The notes: a model not told the origin generated them from the letters alone. A DNA stretch of 64,000 nt from Chaetomium olivaceum (GCA_039881045.1 JAYWVB010000056.1:62001-126000); one strand, 5' to 3'. Shown: positions 33,302 through 45,065, numbered from the stretch's first letter. Made by a program: numbers and translations.

Positions 33302-33843
33302 ATGCAGTTCTCCAAGATCCTCAGCATTTTCTCGCTCGCCGCTGCCACGTCGGCTATTACCGGTTCGTCGACACCCATTCTGTCGGTTCATAACCACGAA
33401 AACGACTAACACTGGCATAGTGAGCTACGATGAGGGCTACGACAATGCCGGCCGCTCCCTTACGGAGGTTGCTTGCTCGGACGGTGTTAACGGCCTGATG
33501 TGGAAGTACAACTGGTAAGTCGAGATGGGCTGTTCCTCGGCCAGATTGCCAAAAGAGTCGACAAGGCTGACAAACATGCAGGAAAGTTCAGGGTGACGTC
33601 AAGGGCTTCCCCAACATTGGCGGTTCCGATTCGATTCCCGGCTGGAACTCGCCCAACTGCGGCTCGTGCTGGTCGGTGACCTACAACGGCAAGACGATCC
33701 ACGTCGTGGCTGTTGACCACGCCGGCGCCGGCCTCAACCTCGGCCTCCGTGCCTTCAACGACCTGACAGGCGGCCACGGTGTCGAGCTGGGCCGTATCGA
33801 CGCCGCTGTCCAGCAGGTGGCTCTCAGCAACTGCGGCCTCTAG
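33302..33843 (+). CDS. Cerato-platanin family secreted protein
   Basis: A small secreted cysteine-rich protein of 138 residues; the family binds chitin oligomers, coats hyphal surfaces and often acts as an elicitor of plant defence. Exons are 33302-33362, 33421-33514 and 33582-33843. The first intron has a CTAAC branch site. A signal peptide spans about residues 1-18 (MQFSKILSIFSLAAATSA). The mature protein begins near VSYDEGYDNAGRSLTEVAC. The four conserved cysteines are in EVACSDG, NCGSCW (two) and SNCGL, the last next to the C-terminus. The NIGGSDSIPGWNSPNCGSCW block is highly typical. The reading frame is clean. The gene converges with the hydrolase downstream, with only 117 bases between stop codons. 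Confidence 0.97.
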
Positions 33844-33960
33844 GGGGTGTGAGGAATGTACGAAATATCAAGGGCTTGCATTATGGGTTGGGTTTGGATT
33901 CATTGCATTAGTATCATGGACGTTTCGCCATGATCTCGGATTTGTTACGTAGTAATGAGA

Positions 33961-35145
33961 TTACGATTCTTCATCGTCTTGTTCCCAGTTAGTCCGAAGT
34001 GCTAAGAATGAGGCCATGTCTGCCAGCATCGCGGTGGAGTACCAGTGGCCGAGGCCTTCATACTCGTTCCATTCGGTATCCATCCCAGCAGCCTCCAAGC
34101 ACTCGGCCGCCGCTCTCCCACGAGTAACCGGGACTTTGTCGTCTTCAGTTCCGTGACCCAGAAACACCGGCGTGTCGAACGACCGCGGACGGCCAACCGG
34201 CAGCTTCCCCTCCAACTCCAACATCTCCCTCAGCACTCTCACCACCTTCCCCTCCACCCTCACCTCCCCTTCCTCCTCCTCCTCCTCCTCCCCATCTTCA
34301 TCCCCCTCCTCCCTCTCAAACGGATCAAACCCCCCATCCCAATCCCCATCCCCCTCCTCACCCTCTCCCTCAGCCAAAACATCCCTCACCCCCTTCTCAA
34401 AAACCAACCACCCGCACATCCCCCAAAACCCCGCCAGCGCCTCCCCGCGCCATAACAGCAGCGCCACCAACCCCGCCGCACACCCCTGGCTCAACCCGCC
34501 CAGCACCACGTTGTGTGTCCCGCCCACGGCCGCCGCCTCGGCGGCGATGAGCCCGTGCAGGTGCAGCACCGTGTCGTGCAGGCCCGGGGTGCACCGCCAT
34601 TCTTCGGTTGTGGTGGTGGGTGTGTTGGTGGTGGGTGTGTTGGTGTTGGAGTTGGAGGAGGAGGAGGCGGGGAGGTTGAGGTGCCAGCTGTCGAACCATT
34701 GGTGGATGATGCTGCGGGCGTAGATGGTGGCGCGGTGGCGCGGGGCGAGGGGGAGGAGGAATTTGGCGTGGGGGTGGAGGGTGCGGAGGGTGCGGAGGGT
34801 GCGGAGGGTTTGGGGGGTGGTTGGGGGTTGTGGCTCGGGGTGGGGTTGGGGATGGGGATGGGGTTGGGGTGGTGGTGGTGGTGGGTTATGGGTTGGGGGG
34901 GGTGGTGGGTTATGGGTATTTGGCGATGGGGATTGGGATGGGGTTGTGGATTGGGATGTGGATGAAGATGAGGATGGGACTGGTGAAGCAGGTGGAAATG
35001 GAAAGGGGGTTGAGATAAAGTCCTCGCCAAAGGTGTCCCAGCTAAGACCGCGGCCGTGGAGAAGGATAAAGGTTTGTCGGTGGGGAAGTGAGAGGGGCGG
35101 TACGGAGCGGGCGGGTGGGAAGAAACCCGGTGGATCGGGGGCCAT
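33961..35145 (-). CDS. Acyl-protein thioesterase/carboxylesterase-like hydrolase with low-complexity insertions
   Basis: An alpha/beta hydrolase of the phospholipase/carboxylesterase family (APT1-related), single exon, 394 residues. The first strand reads TFILLHGRGLSWDTFG. The nucleophile is in VVLGGLSQGCAAGL. The acid is in GHGTEDDKVPV, and the His is in YEGLGHWYS near the end. The family is usually 220-290 residues. Here a Pro/His/Ser/Thr insertion of roughly 75 residues (after DFISTPFPFPPASP) lies between the first strand and the LHPHAKFLLPLAPRH block, where it includes a triple RTL repeat. A second, acidic insertion (about 30 residues, mostly Glu and Asp) precedes the EGKLPVGRPRSFDTPVFLGH block. 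The catalytic residues remain intact, so the enzyme may be active. Substrate is unknown. Confidence 0.9.
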   Translation of the reverse strand: MAPDPPGFFPPARSVPPLSLPHRQTFILLHGRGLSWDTFGEDFISTPFPFPPASPVPSSSSSTSQSTTPSQSPSPNTHNPPPPPTHNPPPPPPQPHPHPQPHPEPQPPTTPQTLRTLRTLRTLHPHAKFLLPLAPRHRATIYARSIIHQWFDSWHLNLPASSSSNSNTNTPTTNTPTTTTEEWRCTPGLHDTVLHLHGLIAAEAAAVGGTHNVVLGGLSQGCAAGLVALLLWRGEALAGFWGMCGWLVFEKGVRDVLAEGEGEEGDGDWDGGFDPFEREEGDEDGEEEEEEEGEVRVEGKVVRVLREMLELEGKLPVGRPRSFDTPVFLGHGTEDDKVPVTRGRAAAECLEAAGMDTEWNEYEGLGHWYSTAMLADMASFLALRTNWEQDDEES

Positions 35146-38100
35146 CTTGTCGGTTCAAATATGGGTTGTTGATAGATAGGGTGCGATGGTGGTTGTTCTA
35201 GGTTTTGTGGTTGTCAGTGTAGTTGTCGATCTGGTTTGCTGTTAGGAGTTGTTAATTAATGGAGAGTAAAAATCAGAAAAGTCAAAATGTTTTATTACCG
35301 AGACGCCAGCTAACCGCGAGTAAAATGATTTCGAGGTTTTCAACACCTCATGAGTTCCGTTAACTCATAACTCGAATTATCCTGTTGTGTGGTGACATGG
35401 AAGTAGGAGTGAGCTCGAGGGTAAGAGGTGCTGCTGCTGATAATGCCCGCGGTTGCCAAGAACCCACCGTCCAATCGCCAGTTACTGGCTCAGCCCTACA
35501 GCGAGACAGCAAGCTCCCTGTGGTCCCCGTCCTCAACTCTGCCATTTACATAATTTCACTGAGAACGTATTTCCCGCCCATTGTCACCGGCGAGGCCTCG
35601 GCTTGGGGATATGCTGGAAGCCAACTTCCCTGGGTACTTGTCTCCATAGGCAGACCTGATCCAGCTTCAGCATGGCAACCGCACTGAGCCCCTCGCATCA
35701 AGTTCCAGTAGCTTCGTCTTGCAAATACTTTTATCTGTAGGACCCAGATATGTCTCTCTATACGGGCCGTTTAGTGGTGTTATCGAATGCCCTCTCGACG
35801 GGCCCGTGGACTGCCACAATAGCCCACCTGTAGCAGACACCTCGTCATGTTTTTTTTATTTAAACCTGGGCGGGTCGATGTTGCTACCCCAGTATTGGGA
35901 CTGGAAGTTGGACGCTAAGGAGCTGGGGCATTACACGGACTCTAGTGACTACATAGTACACTCGTTATGCAGCTGCCTCTGCCCTTACCCCTGAGCAATC
36001 CCGTCCCCTGCCTGGCCTTGGTAAACTACCAACTCAGAGGTTATCCAAACAAGATGCCCAAGCGACCACTAGGAATAGGTCCGATCTCTGCTCTGCGACG
36101 GTATCGGCAACGCATGCTGCGACATGGCAACGCACTGCACTGACACCGCTTTTATCACTCAACACCACGACCAAGAAACCGGTGCTGACTAGGGAGGTTT
36201 GGCTTGCATTGGGTGCGGTATGGGTGCTTGAGGGCGGTGGCTTGCGGAGGGGCCCTTCATCCTGCGCAACATCTGGGGGCATGGAGATGTAGGGAACTAT
36301 GAGGGCTAGGTGAGGGTTGGGTGAGGCGTCGGCCCGGAAGGGGGAGGGAGAGTTGGACGAGTTTGGGGTGGGATGCGCTTGGTTCGGCGTTTTCGGTGCT
36401 TCTTGTTTACTGTATAAGGGGCTCATGGGTGTCGGAGTTCAAGCGGAGTTCGCAGCGAGTTCTGTCCCTGGTGGTTCCTGCTGGTGATGATCGCATCAGA
36501 TCGGGCATCTACCGGGTTACAGAGTTGAGGTATTTGGGGTACGGTAAGCTGAGGCTCTAATGCAGCACAACCAGCATGCCATGCAGGACGGGCCGACTGC
36601 GCAGGGCGCACATCTAAACAACAACATCGGGTGTGGCTGGCCGACTCCTTCCCTACCCGCACGTGGAAGTGATCTCTCGTCTCAGATCCATCTCTTTGGC
36701 ATTCCTGGCCAATGGCCATGTCTGAGATTCGCGAAGGGCGCAGTTCATTTGCGAGACCTCGATTCGCATTGACTAGCGCGACGCACGCAAGCCAGGGGCA
36801 AAGGACCGACTGACGATGCGCGTCGACTACTAATGGCGCAAACGTGCGGCAGTAGTGTATAGAATGGGAACCGTTGTTGTCTTCACCGCAGTCGCCGCCC
36901 GGCTTGGTTCCCCTTTCCGGACAGGAGCGACACAGACCTGTAACCGAGGCTCGTTCCGGGCTGCGGACGCCGGCATTCCCCCGCCTCTATGTCGAGATCA
37001 GGACCTTGTGCCGTCGACCGTTGGGGGCTTCGGGCGGTCCTACATGAGGGATCGTGGAGAAATAAGCTGGAGAAAGGAGAGGCCCGGCACGAACATCGGT
37101 CCGAAGGGCTGGGTTTAGTAGAACCTACAGGTTAGCGTGGTGCAAGAACTGAGGCGGCAGGTCCTTCGGGCAAGCCTATGGTTGTTGTCGTGATAATAGA
37201 GTAGCGAAGCAACCCCGCTGACATCCACTTCGGCCCTAATGGGCAGACGATTAAAAAGCTTGCTTGACGATGCTGGGTTGGGGGTTGAGGCACAGGATGA
37301 CCGACCCCACAATCTGGCCGAAGTTGAAATCCGGGGTAGACCGTTGGGAGTGTGGGTGTGCCTGAACAGGGCTGCGATGCAGCAATAAAGGTCAACGGCG
37401 CTTTCGAAACCTTGAAACAGTGAGCGCTAGTTAATGCGACTCTCTCACCAAGGAATCGATCGAAAGGTTGCGGGGTTCCGTTTCTAACTTGGTATTTGAG
37501 CCCGAACGTTCTTGTCGCAATCATGAGGCTGGAATCTCGACTCAGCCCTATTGTCGGATTAGCAAGGGGGAGATCGAATCTCAGGCCGCCGAGCCAGGAA
37601 TGCGTAACACGGCGTGATTGTGAAATTCGGAAGTTTTGATGTTGCAGTTCAGCTTGCATGCATCTTCAAATGGAAGCCAAGGAATGAGGCTTCGATTTTA
37701 CTTTTTGGGATGCGTTTTGATGCGGGGCGTTTTCTCAAAAAGGCGACGGACTGGAAGCGAAGCCTCGTCGGCCCTATTGTGGGTCCACGGCGAGAGAGCG
37801 TTGCCATCCTCCGCATTCCACGCATCCAGCATCGAGCAACCCCAGCTTTCCCGCACTCCGATGCGACCTGCTTCCCGTTTCACGGTGTTCTGTGCCGGGG
37901 GAAATGGCTGAGTTAGTATTTGTCTTTTGTGCTCGCACCGTGCATCATCCAGATCCGCTCGACATGTCTCAGAGTTACCGCAGGGCTGGGTTGTCGCCGC
38001 TCGCCTTGCCCTGACCCATCGTTCTGGATCTTTTGTCCATCCGAACTTGACGACACGAAGTGGACACCGCGGGGATGCCGTTCGTGTCAGCGTCAAAAAG

Positions 38101-39347
38101 ACTGCCCTGGCAAGCCTGGACAAGAGGGAAATGCTTCGGCAGATGCGGAGTGGGCCAACACCGCCGCCTCGGCAGCTGCTCGCCAAGGAGACTGTGCCGA
38201 AAAGAGCGCAGACCAAAAGAAACGGAGACGCCACATTCTGCTGCCGACGCGAGCGACTCATAGAAATGCAGGCCGAACTCATGCGCGAAGCTGCGGTTTG
38301 TGACACGGCGCCTTCCCGTTTTAGGGACGAGGAATCCGTGTGATGAGATCCTTGCTTTGGGGGTTCCGATTCCCAGCAATTGAATCACAGTCAAGGCATT
38401 CATTAGTTACTTGGTAGTAACAATGTGGCTGGCGCATCTGTCCTTCGTTCCCGTGAAAGCTACCCGTCACCCATCTCGCAGTCTGCTTGGCGATGTGTGA
38501 TGCGGCCCTATGTACAGACTACTATGAGAAACACCGGTAACTCTAACGACGGACGAACTTCGCATGCATGTAATTTAGGTGCCTGGAAGTGGTGAAAGTC
38601 GGGCTGGCACGCTGGCACGCTGGCACGCGGGCACGAAAACGAAGCGCTTTCTTTGCGGCTAAGCAAGCCGACTTGCCAAATTTGCGAGCTTTGTTTCGAA
38701 ACTCGGGACCTTCATGCGCCAGTGAGCGCGAGCGGAAAACAAGAGATGGGGACGACTCCGTTTTGGTGAACGGCGCGCCATTATTGGTTCTCCATATGCG
38801 CACTGGCCAGGCGAGAAAGTCCAGCCGTCCCCGCCGTCAAATGAGAGAGAACCCTTGGCTAGCCCCTTGCGGTTTTCGCCCTGACCCAGTGTGTTCCCCA
38901 GGCCTTCTTTCATTTCCGTCCCTTCCAGCCCTTCCAGGTTCCTCCCCTTCTCTTCACACCCATCTCGTCGCCGTGCCTGCTCTCCGACAAGCACATATCG
39001 TCAAAAACCCAGTCCACCCTCACGACATTCTCGACGACAAATGCGGTATCCGAAACACGAATTTTGGGTTTAGTCCTGGACTCACTGAGGGGCCGCTGTC
39101 TTTTTTCGAGCGCGGTCCCTTCCTAGGGATCTTAGCGACCACTCTACCGGGCCGATTCAACCCCAGACCGCCTGCAATTGACTCTGGAGTCCCCACGATT
39201 GCGCACCGTCACCCCAGACCAACCGTTCCCGACGCTCTGGATCTTGTCTGAATAAGGCTTGTGGATGCGGCACTGTCACACGCGCTCCCCGCTCTTCGCG
39301 TTCAGCAATTCAAGGACACCAACGGTAACACGACACAGTCGGAAACC
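35146..39347. other. 4.2-kb stretch without a supportable gene
   Basis: I examined both strands and found only short, unbiased frames. Base composition is not AT-rich, so there is no sign of repeat-induced mutation. A short CTGGCACG direct repeat (four imperfect units) lies at 38606-38636. The part from about 38.6 kb is likely the long promoter or leader of the Zn2Cys6 regulator. Confidence 0.55.
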
Positions 39348-41582
39348 ATGACGACGGCGGCAGTGAAGCGGGCGTGCGACGCCTGTCATCGTCGCAAGGT
39401 GAAATGCGACGGAATCACCCCTTGCCGTAATTGCTCGGCCTCCCAGCTGGCCTGCACCTACAATGCCGTTCCGCAAAAGAAGGGACCGAAGGGGTCCCGA
39501 GCCAAGGTCATCAACGAACTCAAGGAGACGCAGCGACAAACCAGCCTCTCGGCCAAGTTGCAGGGTGGCATGAACGGCGGCGCATCGAGCCCGACTCTGG
39601 CTCCGACACCGAGGCTTCTGACCAAGGAGACGCTCAAGACGTGCATCGACTTTTTCTTTGCCCACATGTACCCGACTCTCCCGATTCTCGAACGCCAGCG
39701 CCTCGAGGAAGAGGCCATGTACATGGACCAGAATCTCGATACCTACTGCCTCCTGACGTCGCTCTGCTCGTTTGTCTACCTCCAGCCGGGTATGGACTTG
39801 GCGAGCGCCCCGGAATGAACAACGACCCCTTCAATTCCGGCATGATGTTTGGCAACAACATCGTCACCAGCACGCTTCTCATGGAGGAGACCATCCGGGT
39901 TCGCAAGGGCTACGACTACGTGGCTTCCCCGACCGTGAACAGCCTTTGCACGAGCTACTTCTTGTTTGCGGTACACCACGGTTTGGACATGCACGACAAG
40001 GCCTGGTTCCATTTGCGCGAGGCCACAACCCTGACGCACATGGCCAGGATGAACGAGGAACAAGCGTATCTGCAGTACGACAGGAGCGACAGCATTGATG
40101 CATCACGACGCAGGCGCTTGTACTGGCTCCTTTTCGTTACCGAACGGTTCGTAACATGTCATTTGCCGTCGATTTCTTTTTCTTGTCTTTGAAACTGGAA
40201 GCTGACAAAAATCTCACAGTGCATATGCTCTGCAACACCGTCGCCCGCTGACACTCCAAGCCAGCATCAACACACCTCCCCCGCAGGAACACCCCGCCGA
40301 CCCCTTTGTGAACCAGGGCACGACTTCGTTGCGCATGATTACCCTGTTCCGGGGTTTCGACGAAATCTTGACCCCGCTTTGGACCAAGTCAAGAGCCGAG
40401 TGTCCTGATTCATACCTCGCCACCCTCGACAAGCAGCTTCGAGAGGTCATGGCTCCGTACGCAAATGACACGCAGGCCCAGCTCGGCGAAATGCCCAACA
40501 ATCAGCAATGGCTGAAGCACAAGGCTTGGGGTCTCAGCGTGGTGGCCGGCAACGGAAACAACTCTGAGCCTTCGTACATGGATAACTTCAGTGATCTCCT
40601 CCCGATGGTGTCGCACTTCCATGGCAACCTGGGTTTGCAGGGTGTCGGCTTGTGTGAACATTTGTTCAATGTCACCTGCATTGTGACTGAGATACTCGCC
40701 ATCCTTCCAGCACCTCGGGTCCCCTTCAAGGCCGGACCCCAGGACCAGCTCCGCGAGATCTCGAACGTCGTGACGGTTATCCGTAACGGCGACCACCGAT
40801 TTCTGCCGCTCTTGTTGAGCAAGGTCGCATTGGCTCTTCCCGCCCTTGCCAGCCCGATGCTTCGAGACGCTCCCGAGAGCGCGGCCGCCTGCAACATGGA
40901 TATCTTTGGGGATTTTGGCGGCAGCAGCATGTGCCCGCCCGCGGTTTATTCCTCGGGAGACTACGACAACAAATATGCCGTCCCACGTTTTGACGAGATG
41001 AGTTCCGATTCCAACAGCCCTACCGGGCCTCCGTCGAGCAGCAACGACATGAATACACCATTCTCCAGTTCCCCAGCGATCATGTCCCCTGGTGTGGACT
41101 TGCCTCATAACTTGCAGACCGACTTCACTTCGATGCCCGAGATGGTCATGAGCCCGATAAGCCACGCCCCACCTTCGTCGTTGGGCACGCCGGGCGGTAT
41201 GAATCACCAACCACATCACTCTCAGCATGGCCCGTTGTCGCCGTATTCAAATTCGAACTCTCAGATGCAGGGTTTGAATGCCAACAACATCAACCCGCCG
41301 CCCAACATAAGCCTCGCCTCCCAAATACACCTCAGCCAGGGTCTCGGTGGTGGGATAAACAGCGGCATGGGGCAAGGGGTCAACAACAATAACCTGATCC
41401 CCAGAGCGCCTCCACAACGAGCGAACAGTTTCGCCGTGAACTTGTCCCAAATACGAACGGTCGGTGACTTCCACCAACTTCAAAGATCCAATACGGAAAT
41501 GAATCACCCCATGAGCTCGCTTGGGATGAGCCCGTTAGGAGGAGGAGGGCACGAGTTGAATTTCAACACACTGTCAAGGTAG
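39348..41582 (+). CDS. Zn(II)2Cys6 transcription factor with fungal regulator middle domain
   Basis: A nuclear DNA-binding regulator. The ATG at 39348 precedes a binuclear zinc cluster: CDACHRRKVKC then CRNCSASQLAC (residues about 10-40). A basic linker, KKGPKGSRAKVINELKE, follows. The middle domain covers the FFFAHMYPTLPILERQRLEE and LLMEETIRVRKGYDYV segments. One intron, 40147-40219, has GTTCGT and CACAG ends and joins VTER to AYALQHRRPLTL. One G is missing near 39800: the frame closes after LASAPE, but restoring it gives LGERPGMNNDPF and a 720-residue protein. The C-terminal 240 residues are disordered (Ser, Pro, Asn, Met, Gln). The zinc cluster and linker remind me of the AmyR/COL-26/BglR group of carbohydrate regulators, but this is from memory and unconfirmed. 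Confidence 0.92.
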
Positions 41583-43175
41583 CGACGCCGAGGTACCCGG
41601 TGTCGTCTTATTATTTCCTTTGTCGGCTTCAAAAGGTCTGTCAGCAAGCATTCAGCATCTATTTTTGGAGTATGTCTGGTTTTTTTGGAGGCCTTTCCTA
41701 TCTATCTACCCCTTGTTTGTCACTTGACGTTTTCATTTTTATTTTTATTTTTGGTGAGGTTCTATCTGGATTCCGAAGTACGAATGACGAATCATCAGGG
41801 GAACAGTACCAGAACGGGCAGAACCTTCGCAGCACAACACCACCTTTCCTTTGTCTCAGACCCAGCTGTTGGTGCGTTGCTCTCGGGCCTTGGATGGGGG
41901 CTATTTTGTGTAAATATTCCTTGGTATAGGACGGGTGTTTGGGGATTCTAATTGCGGATGTACCGGAGGGTCAGCGTTTTGGGCGGCGGAGTCGATGAGG
42001 AACCTGTGGGCAAACATAGGAGCGGCTGGAGCAAGTTCGTGACCATGTCCGAATTTTTATCCTACCGTTGATGTTCAAGTCCTACCAGCTGTGCTTGGTG
42101 TAACAATAGAAATGTGATATAGTATGGTCGTCCCTGCTTTCTCATCCCTACTTATCCTGTCTGGTGGTAGACTCGGCGAGACCGAGCTTCACACCGTAGC
42201 CGCCAACCCAAGTCTCGGATTTGTTCCGCCCTCCCAGTCAGACATCGGGTGTCAGGTGCGTCAACATGGGACAGGTGACGTGTTGCGGTGCGTAAGGAGG
42301 GCCCGACGGCACGTCAAATGCGTGCAACGGCTCCTCAGCTCCGGCTGCATTGACGCCAGAATTAGCATCAATGGAGCACAAGGATGGCGCACGTACACAA
42401 TATACAGCACATCCCGACCTTCCACGTCTGGGTAACAAATGGAAGCGGACGTACAGTAGACAAGGCGGGGAACGAAGGGCGGATAATACGTTGAACGAAG
42501 CAACAGGCACGTGGGTGAGCGGGCTTTCCCCAACACAACGTCCATCCAACCTTCGTCTAGATATGCTGAACGGTCTCAATATCGTGAGCGTCGTCCGTTC
42601 GTGTACAATTCGGATAGAACACTGACAAGAAGTCGTTTGACATCACCTCCTCGTTCGTATGACCGCATGCTTCTCCGTATATCGAGGCCGAGGCTCTAGA
42701 GTCGCTTGTCTATACGTATACGAAGTACTGCGGATGACACATCTCAGCTAACGCAACGGTCGACGCAGTCCGTGTTTGCTATGTTTACGCCGAAAGCCAG
42801 CCGTCCAAGACTCCCTTCTACGTCATATCGGCATGGTGGATGACACGGGTAGAAGGCTGCGGACATCACCCTCCGCAGGTCATTACACAACAGCTGTTTG
42901 CGAAATTCAGACGTCTTGCTCAAACGAAGGTAAACAATGGTCGAGACTCCCTCAAAGCGTCATGAGAAGGCTTCAGAATGGAACGCCGTGATGGCCAAAG
43001 GCCCGGACGAGAAATTCTAGTGGCATAAAAAAAGGTTGGAGGCAAAGGCTGAGTAAAGTGCTGGTCTTTTCTTTTTCATCTCGCGAGAAGGATAGTGTTG
43101 TGTCTCTCTGTCTTACCATCGACACATTCCAAGACTTGATTCCTGTATATTTTGTGTCACCCACCCTCTGCCGCC
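41583..43175. other. Intergenic, no gene seen
   Basis: About 1.6 kb: the regulator's 3' flank (T-rich near 41740), then unbiased sequence and the promoter of the next gene. Nothing specific is seen. Confidence 0.6.
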
Positions 43176-45065
43176 ATGGACCAGACAACGCCCATTCCTG
43201 TAGCCCTCTGCTGCAAAGATCCCGAGCTCGCTCGATCCGTCTGCGAGCAGCTCCTCCCCGATCTTGATGGTCCGTTACCACACTTATTTATCCCCTGCTC
43301 CCCCTGCTCCCCCCTTCCCCTCCTCCTTATCTTCTCACCTCGTTGCTCCCCCCCTTCGACTGACCTTCCCCATCTAAGTCATCCACGTCTGCCTGGACCT
43401 ACCCACGGCCGTCGCCGAGCTCCCACAGCTCTTCTCGCTCATGCTTCCGGACCACGGCGACACCACCAATCCCCTTTCCCAACCGTCGCCGCCGTTGCTG
43501 GCAGCATCAGGCCTTGGAAGCAACACCACCCACCCGCCGCCCTTCAACCCAACCACTGGACGTGCTACAAAACTCCCGCGGGCCGTCCTCTTCAGCAACA
43601 AGTTCACGCGCGCCGAGTCCCGCGCCGTCGCCGACGCCGTCATCGCCACCACCTCCCGCATCACCGCCACCACGACAATCACCATAACCACCACCTCGCG
43701 GACCCCGTCGCCTTCCTCCTCGACATCCCCCTCCACCCTGTCCTCCCCCCCTTCCTCCTCCTCCGCACAAACACAAACACAACCACCATCCCCTCCCGCA
43801 CAAACACAAACACAAACACAAACACAACCGCCCTCCCCCCCCCGCACAATCTCCACCGCAACACCCCCCACCAGCAAGCCCCACCACTTCGACAACAACC
43901 ACCACTACAACAACCACCACTACAACAACCACTACACCCACCCCCTCCGCGGCCACCGCCCCCTCCGCCACCTCCTTCACCTCGCACCTGCCCTCCCCAT
44001 CCACCTCAGCAGCAGCAGTTGCAGCAGTCACAACAGCAGCAGCAGCCCCCGGAGTCTCCCAGCAGCCGCAACGCTCGCCCTTCTCGGTCGCCACCGCCAT
44101 CTCCGCCGACCCTCCCACCCCTCCCGAGGGCGTGGCACGGCAGCAGCAGCAGCAGCAGCGTGGGACGGCGGGGACGGGGGTGGTGGTGTTTGTGCGGGCG
44201 CGGAGGCGGGATGTGTTCGTGGCGGGGGCGGGGGCGGGGGCGGGCGAGGGAGGATTTGGGCTGGGGTTGTTGGGGAGGTCTGGGTCTGGGTCTGGGTCTG
44301 GGGCGGCGGCGGCGGTGGCACGGGGGTTGGGGCGGGTTTTTAGGCGCGGGGTGGAGGGGGCGTTGGGTGAGGAGGCTAGGGGGAGAGGAGGAGGGAGAGG
44401 GAGAGGGGGAGGACGGGGCGGATGGGGCTTGGGGTATTATGGGTATGGATGGAGGGGGGGATGGGGATCGGGGGAGGAATGGAAGGGGTGGAAGTGGTGG
44501 GGCGGTTAGTGGTGGTAGGAGTAGTATTAGGAGTGCTGCGAGTGTTGGGGTTGGTGGCGGGGTGAATGTCCGGGGAGGGAGCCGGCGTAACAGCAGTATT
44601 GGTATCAGTATTGTGTCTTTGCCAGAGGCGGCGGCCGACGCTTCGTTGGGGCGTGCAGCTAGGACAAGGCCGTCCCGATTTGGGGGGATCCCAAAGAGGT
44701 GGTCGTGGTCAGGCGTCGAGACTGGATCCGGATCTAGGAGGGTGTCATTATTCTTTGGCGGTAGCGATGGGGATAGCGGAGAATGGCATGCGCGGTCAAG
44801 TCGGTATAAACGGAGTTCGGCAGTGGTCTTAGGGTGGCGGCGGGAATATATGGTCCTTTCCGAGGAGGAGGTGGAGGACGGGGACGGGGACGGCGATGGT
44901 AAAGAGAAACGGCTGTGGTGGGACGTGATGATGGTAGGCGTTGGGAGTATCTCGAATTTGTATGTCCCCGTCGGAGATATCTGCGAGCTAGAGCTGGGGT
45001 CAGCATCTTTATTAGGTCATGGAGCAATCGCCGAGGAGGAAGTAATGAGATTGTTGGAAATGTGA
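43176..45065 (+). CDS. Unknown fungal protein with Rossmann-like N-terminus and long low-complexity middle
   Basis: The ATG at 43176 has a strong context (gccgccATGg). Exon 1 is 43176-43269; the intron 43270-43378 joins LLPDLD to VIHVCLDLPTAVAELP. This start (IPVALCCKDPELARSVCEQL, then a VIHV strand) resembles the first two strands of a nucleotide-binding fold, and LPRAVLFSNKFTRAESRAV may be the next. About 350 residues of Pro/Thr/Gln, then Gly/Arg repeats, follow. The C-terminus is ordered again (YMVLSEEEVEDG, RLWWDVMMVGVGSISNLYVP). Two extra bases must be skipped to read through: one at the C run near 43838-43848 and one in G-rich sequence near 44350-44400. Removing both gives 592 residues. 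Function is unknown. Confidence 0.7.
   Translation: MDQTTPIPVALCCKDPELARSVCEQLLPDLDGPLPHLFIPCSPCSPLPLLLIFSPRCSPPSTDLPHLSHPRLPGPTHGRRRAPTALLAHASGPRRHHQSPFPTVAAVAGSIRPWKQHHPPAALQPNHWTCYKTPAGRPLQQQVHARRVPRRRRRRHRHHLPHHRHHDNHHNHHLADPVAFLLDIPLHPVLPPFLLLRTNTNTTTIPSRTNTNTNTNTTALPPPHNLHRNTPHQQAPPLRQQPPLQQPPLQQPLHPPPPRPPPPPPPPSPRTCPPHPPQQQQLQQSQQQQQPPESPSSRNARPSRSPPPSPPTLPPLPRAWHGSSSSSSVGRRGRGWWCLCGRGGGMCSWRGRGRGRAREDLGWGCWGGLGLGLGLGRRRRWHGGWGGFLGAGWRGRWVRRLGGEEEGEGEGEDGADGAWGIMGMDGGGDGDRGRNGRGGSGGAVSGGRSSIRSAASVGVGGGVNVRGGSRRNSSIGISIVSLPEAAADASLGRAARTRPSRFGGIPKRWSWSGVETGSGSRRVSLFFGGSDGDSGEWHARSSRYKRSSAVVLGWRREYMVLSEEEVEDGDGDGDGKEKRLWWDVMMVGVGSISNLYVPVGDICELELGSASLLGHGAIAEEEVMRLLEM

Noticed and set aside
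38589..39251. 220-codon + strand frame ahead of the Zn2Cys6 regulator
   Set aside because: The composition is unbiased, and it begins with imperfect CTGGCACG repeats; more likely leader or promoter sequence.
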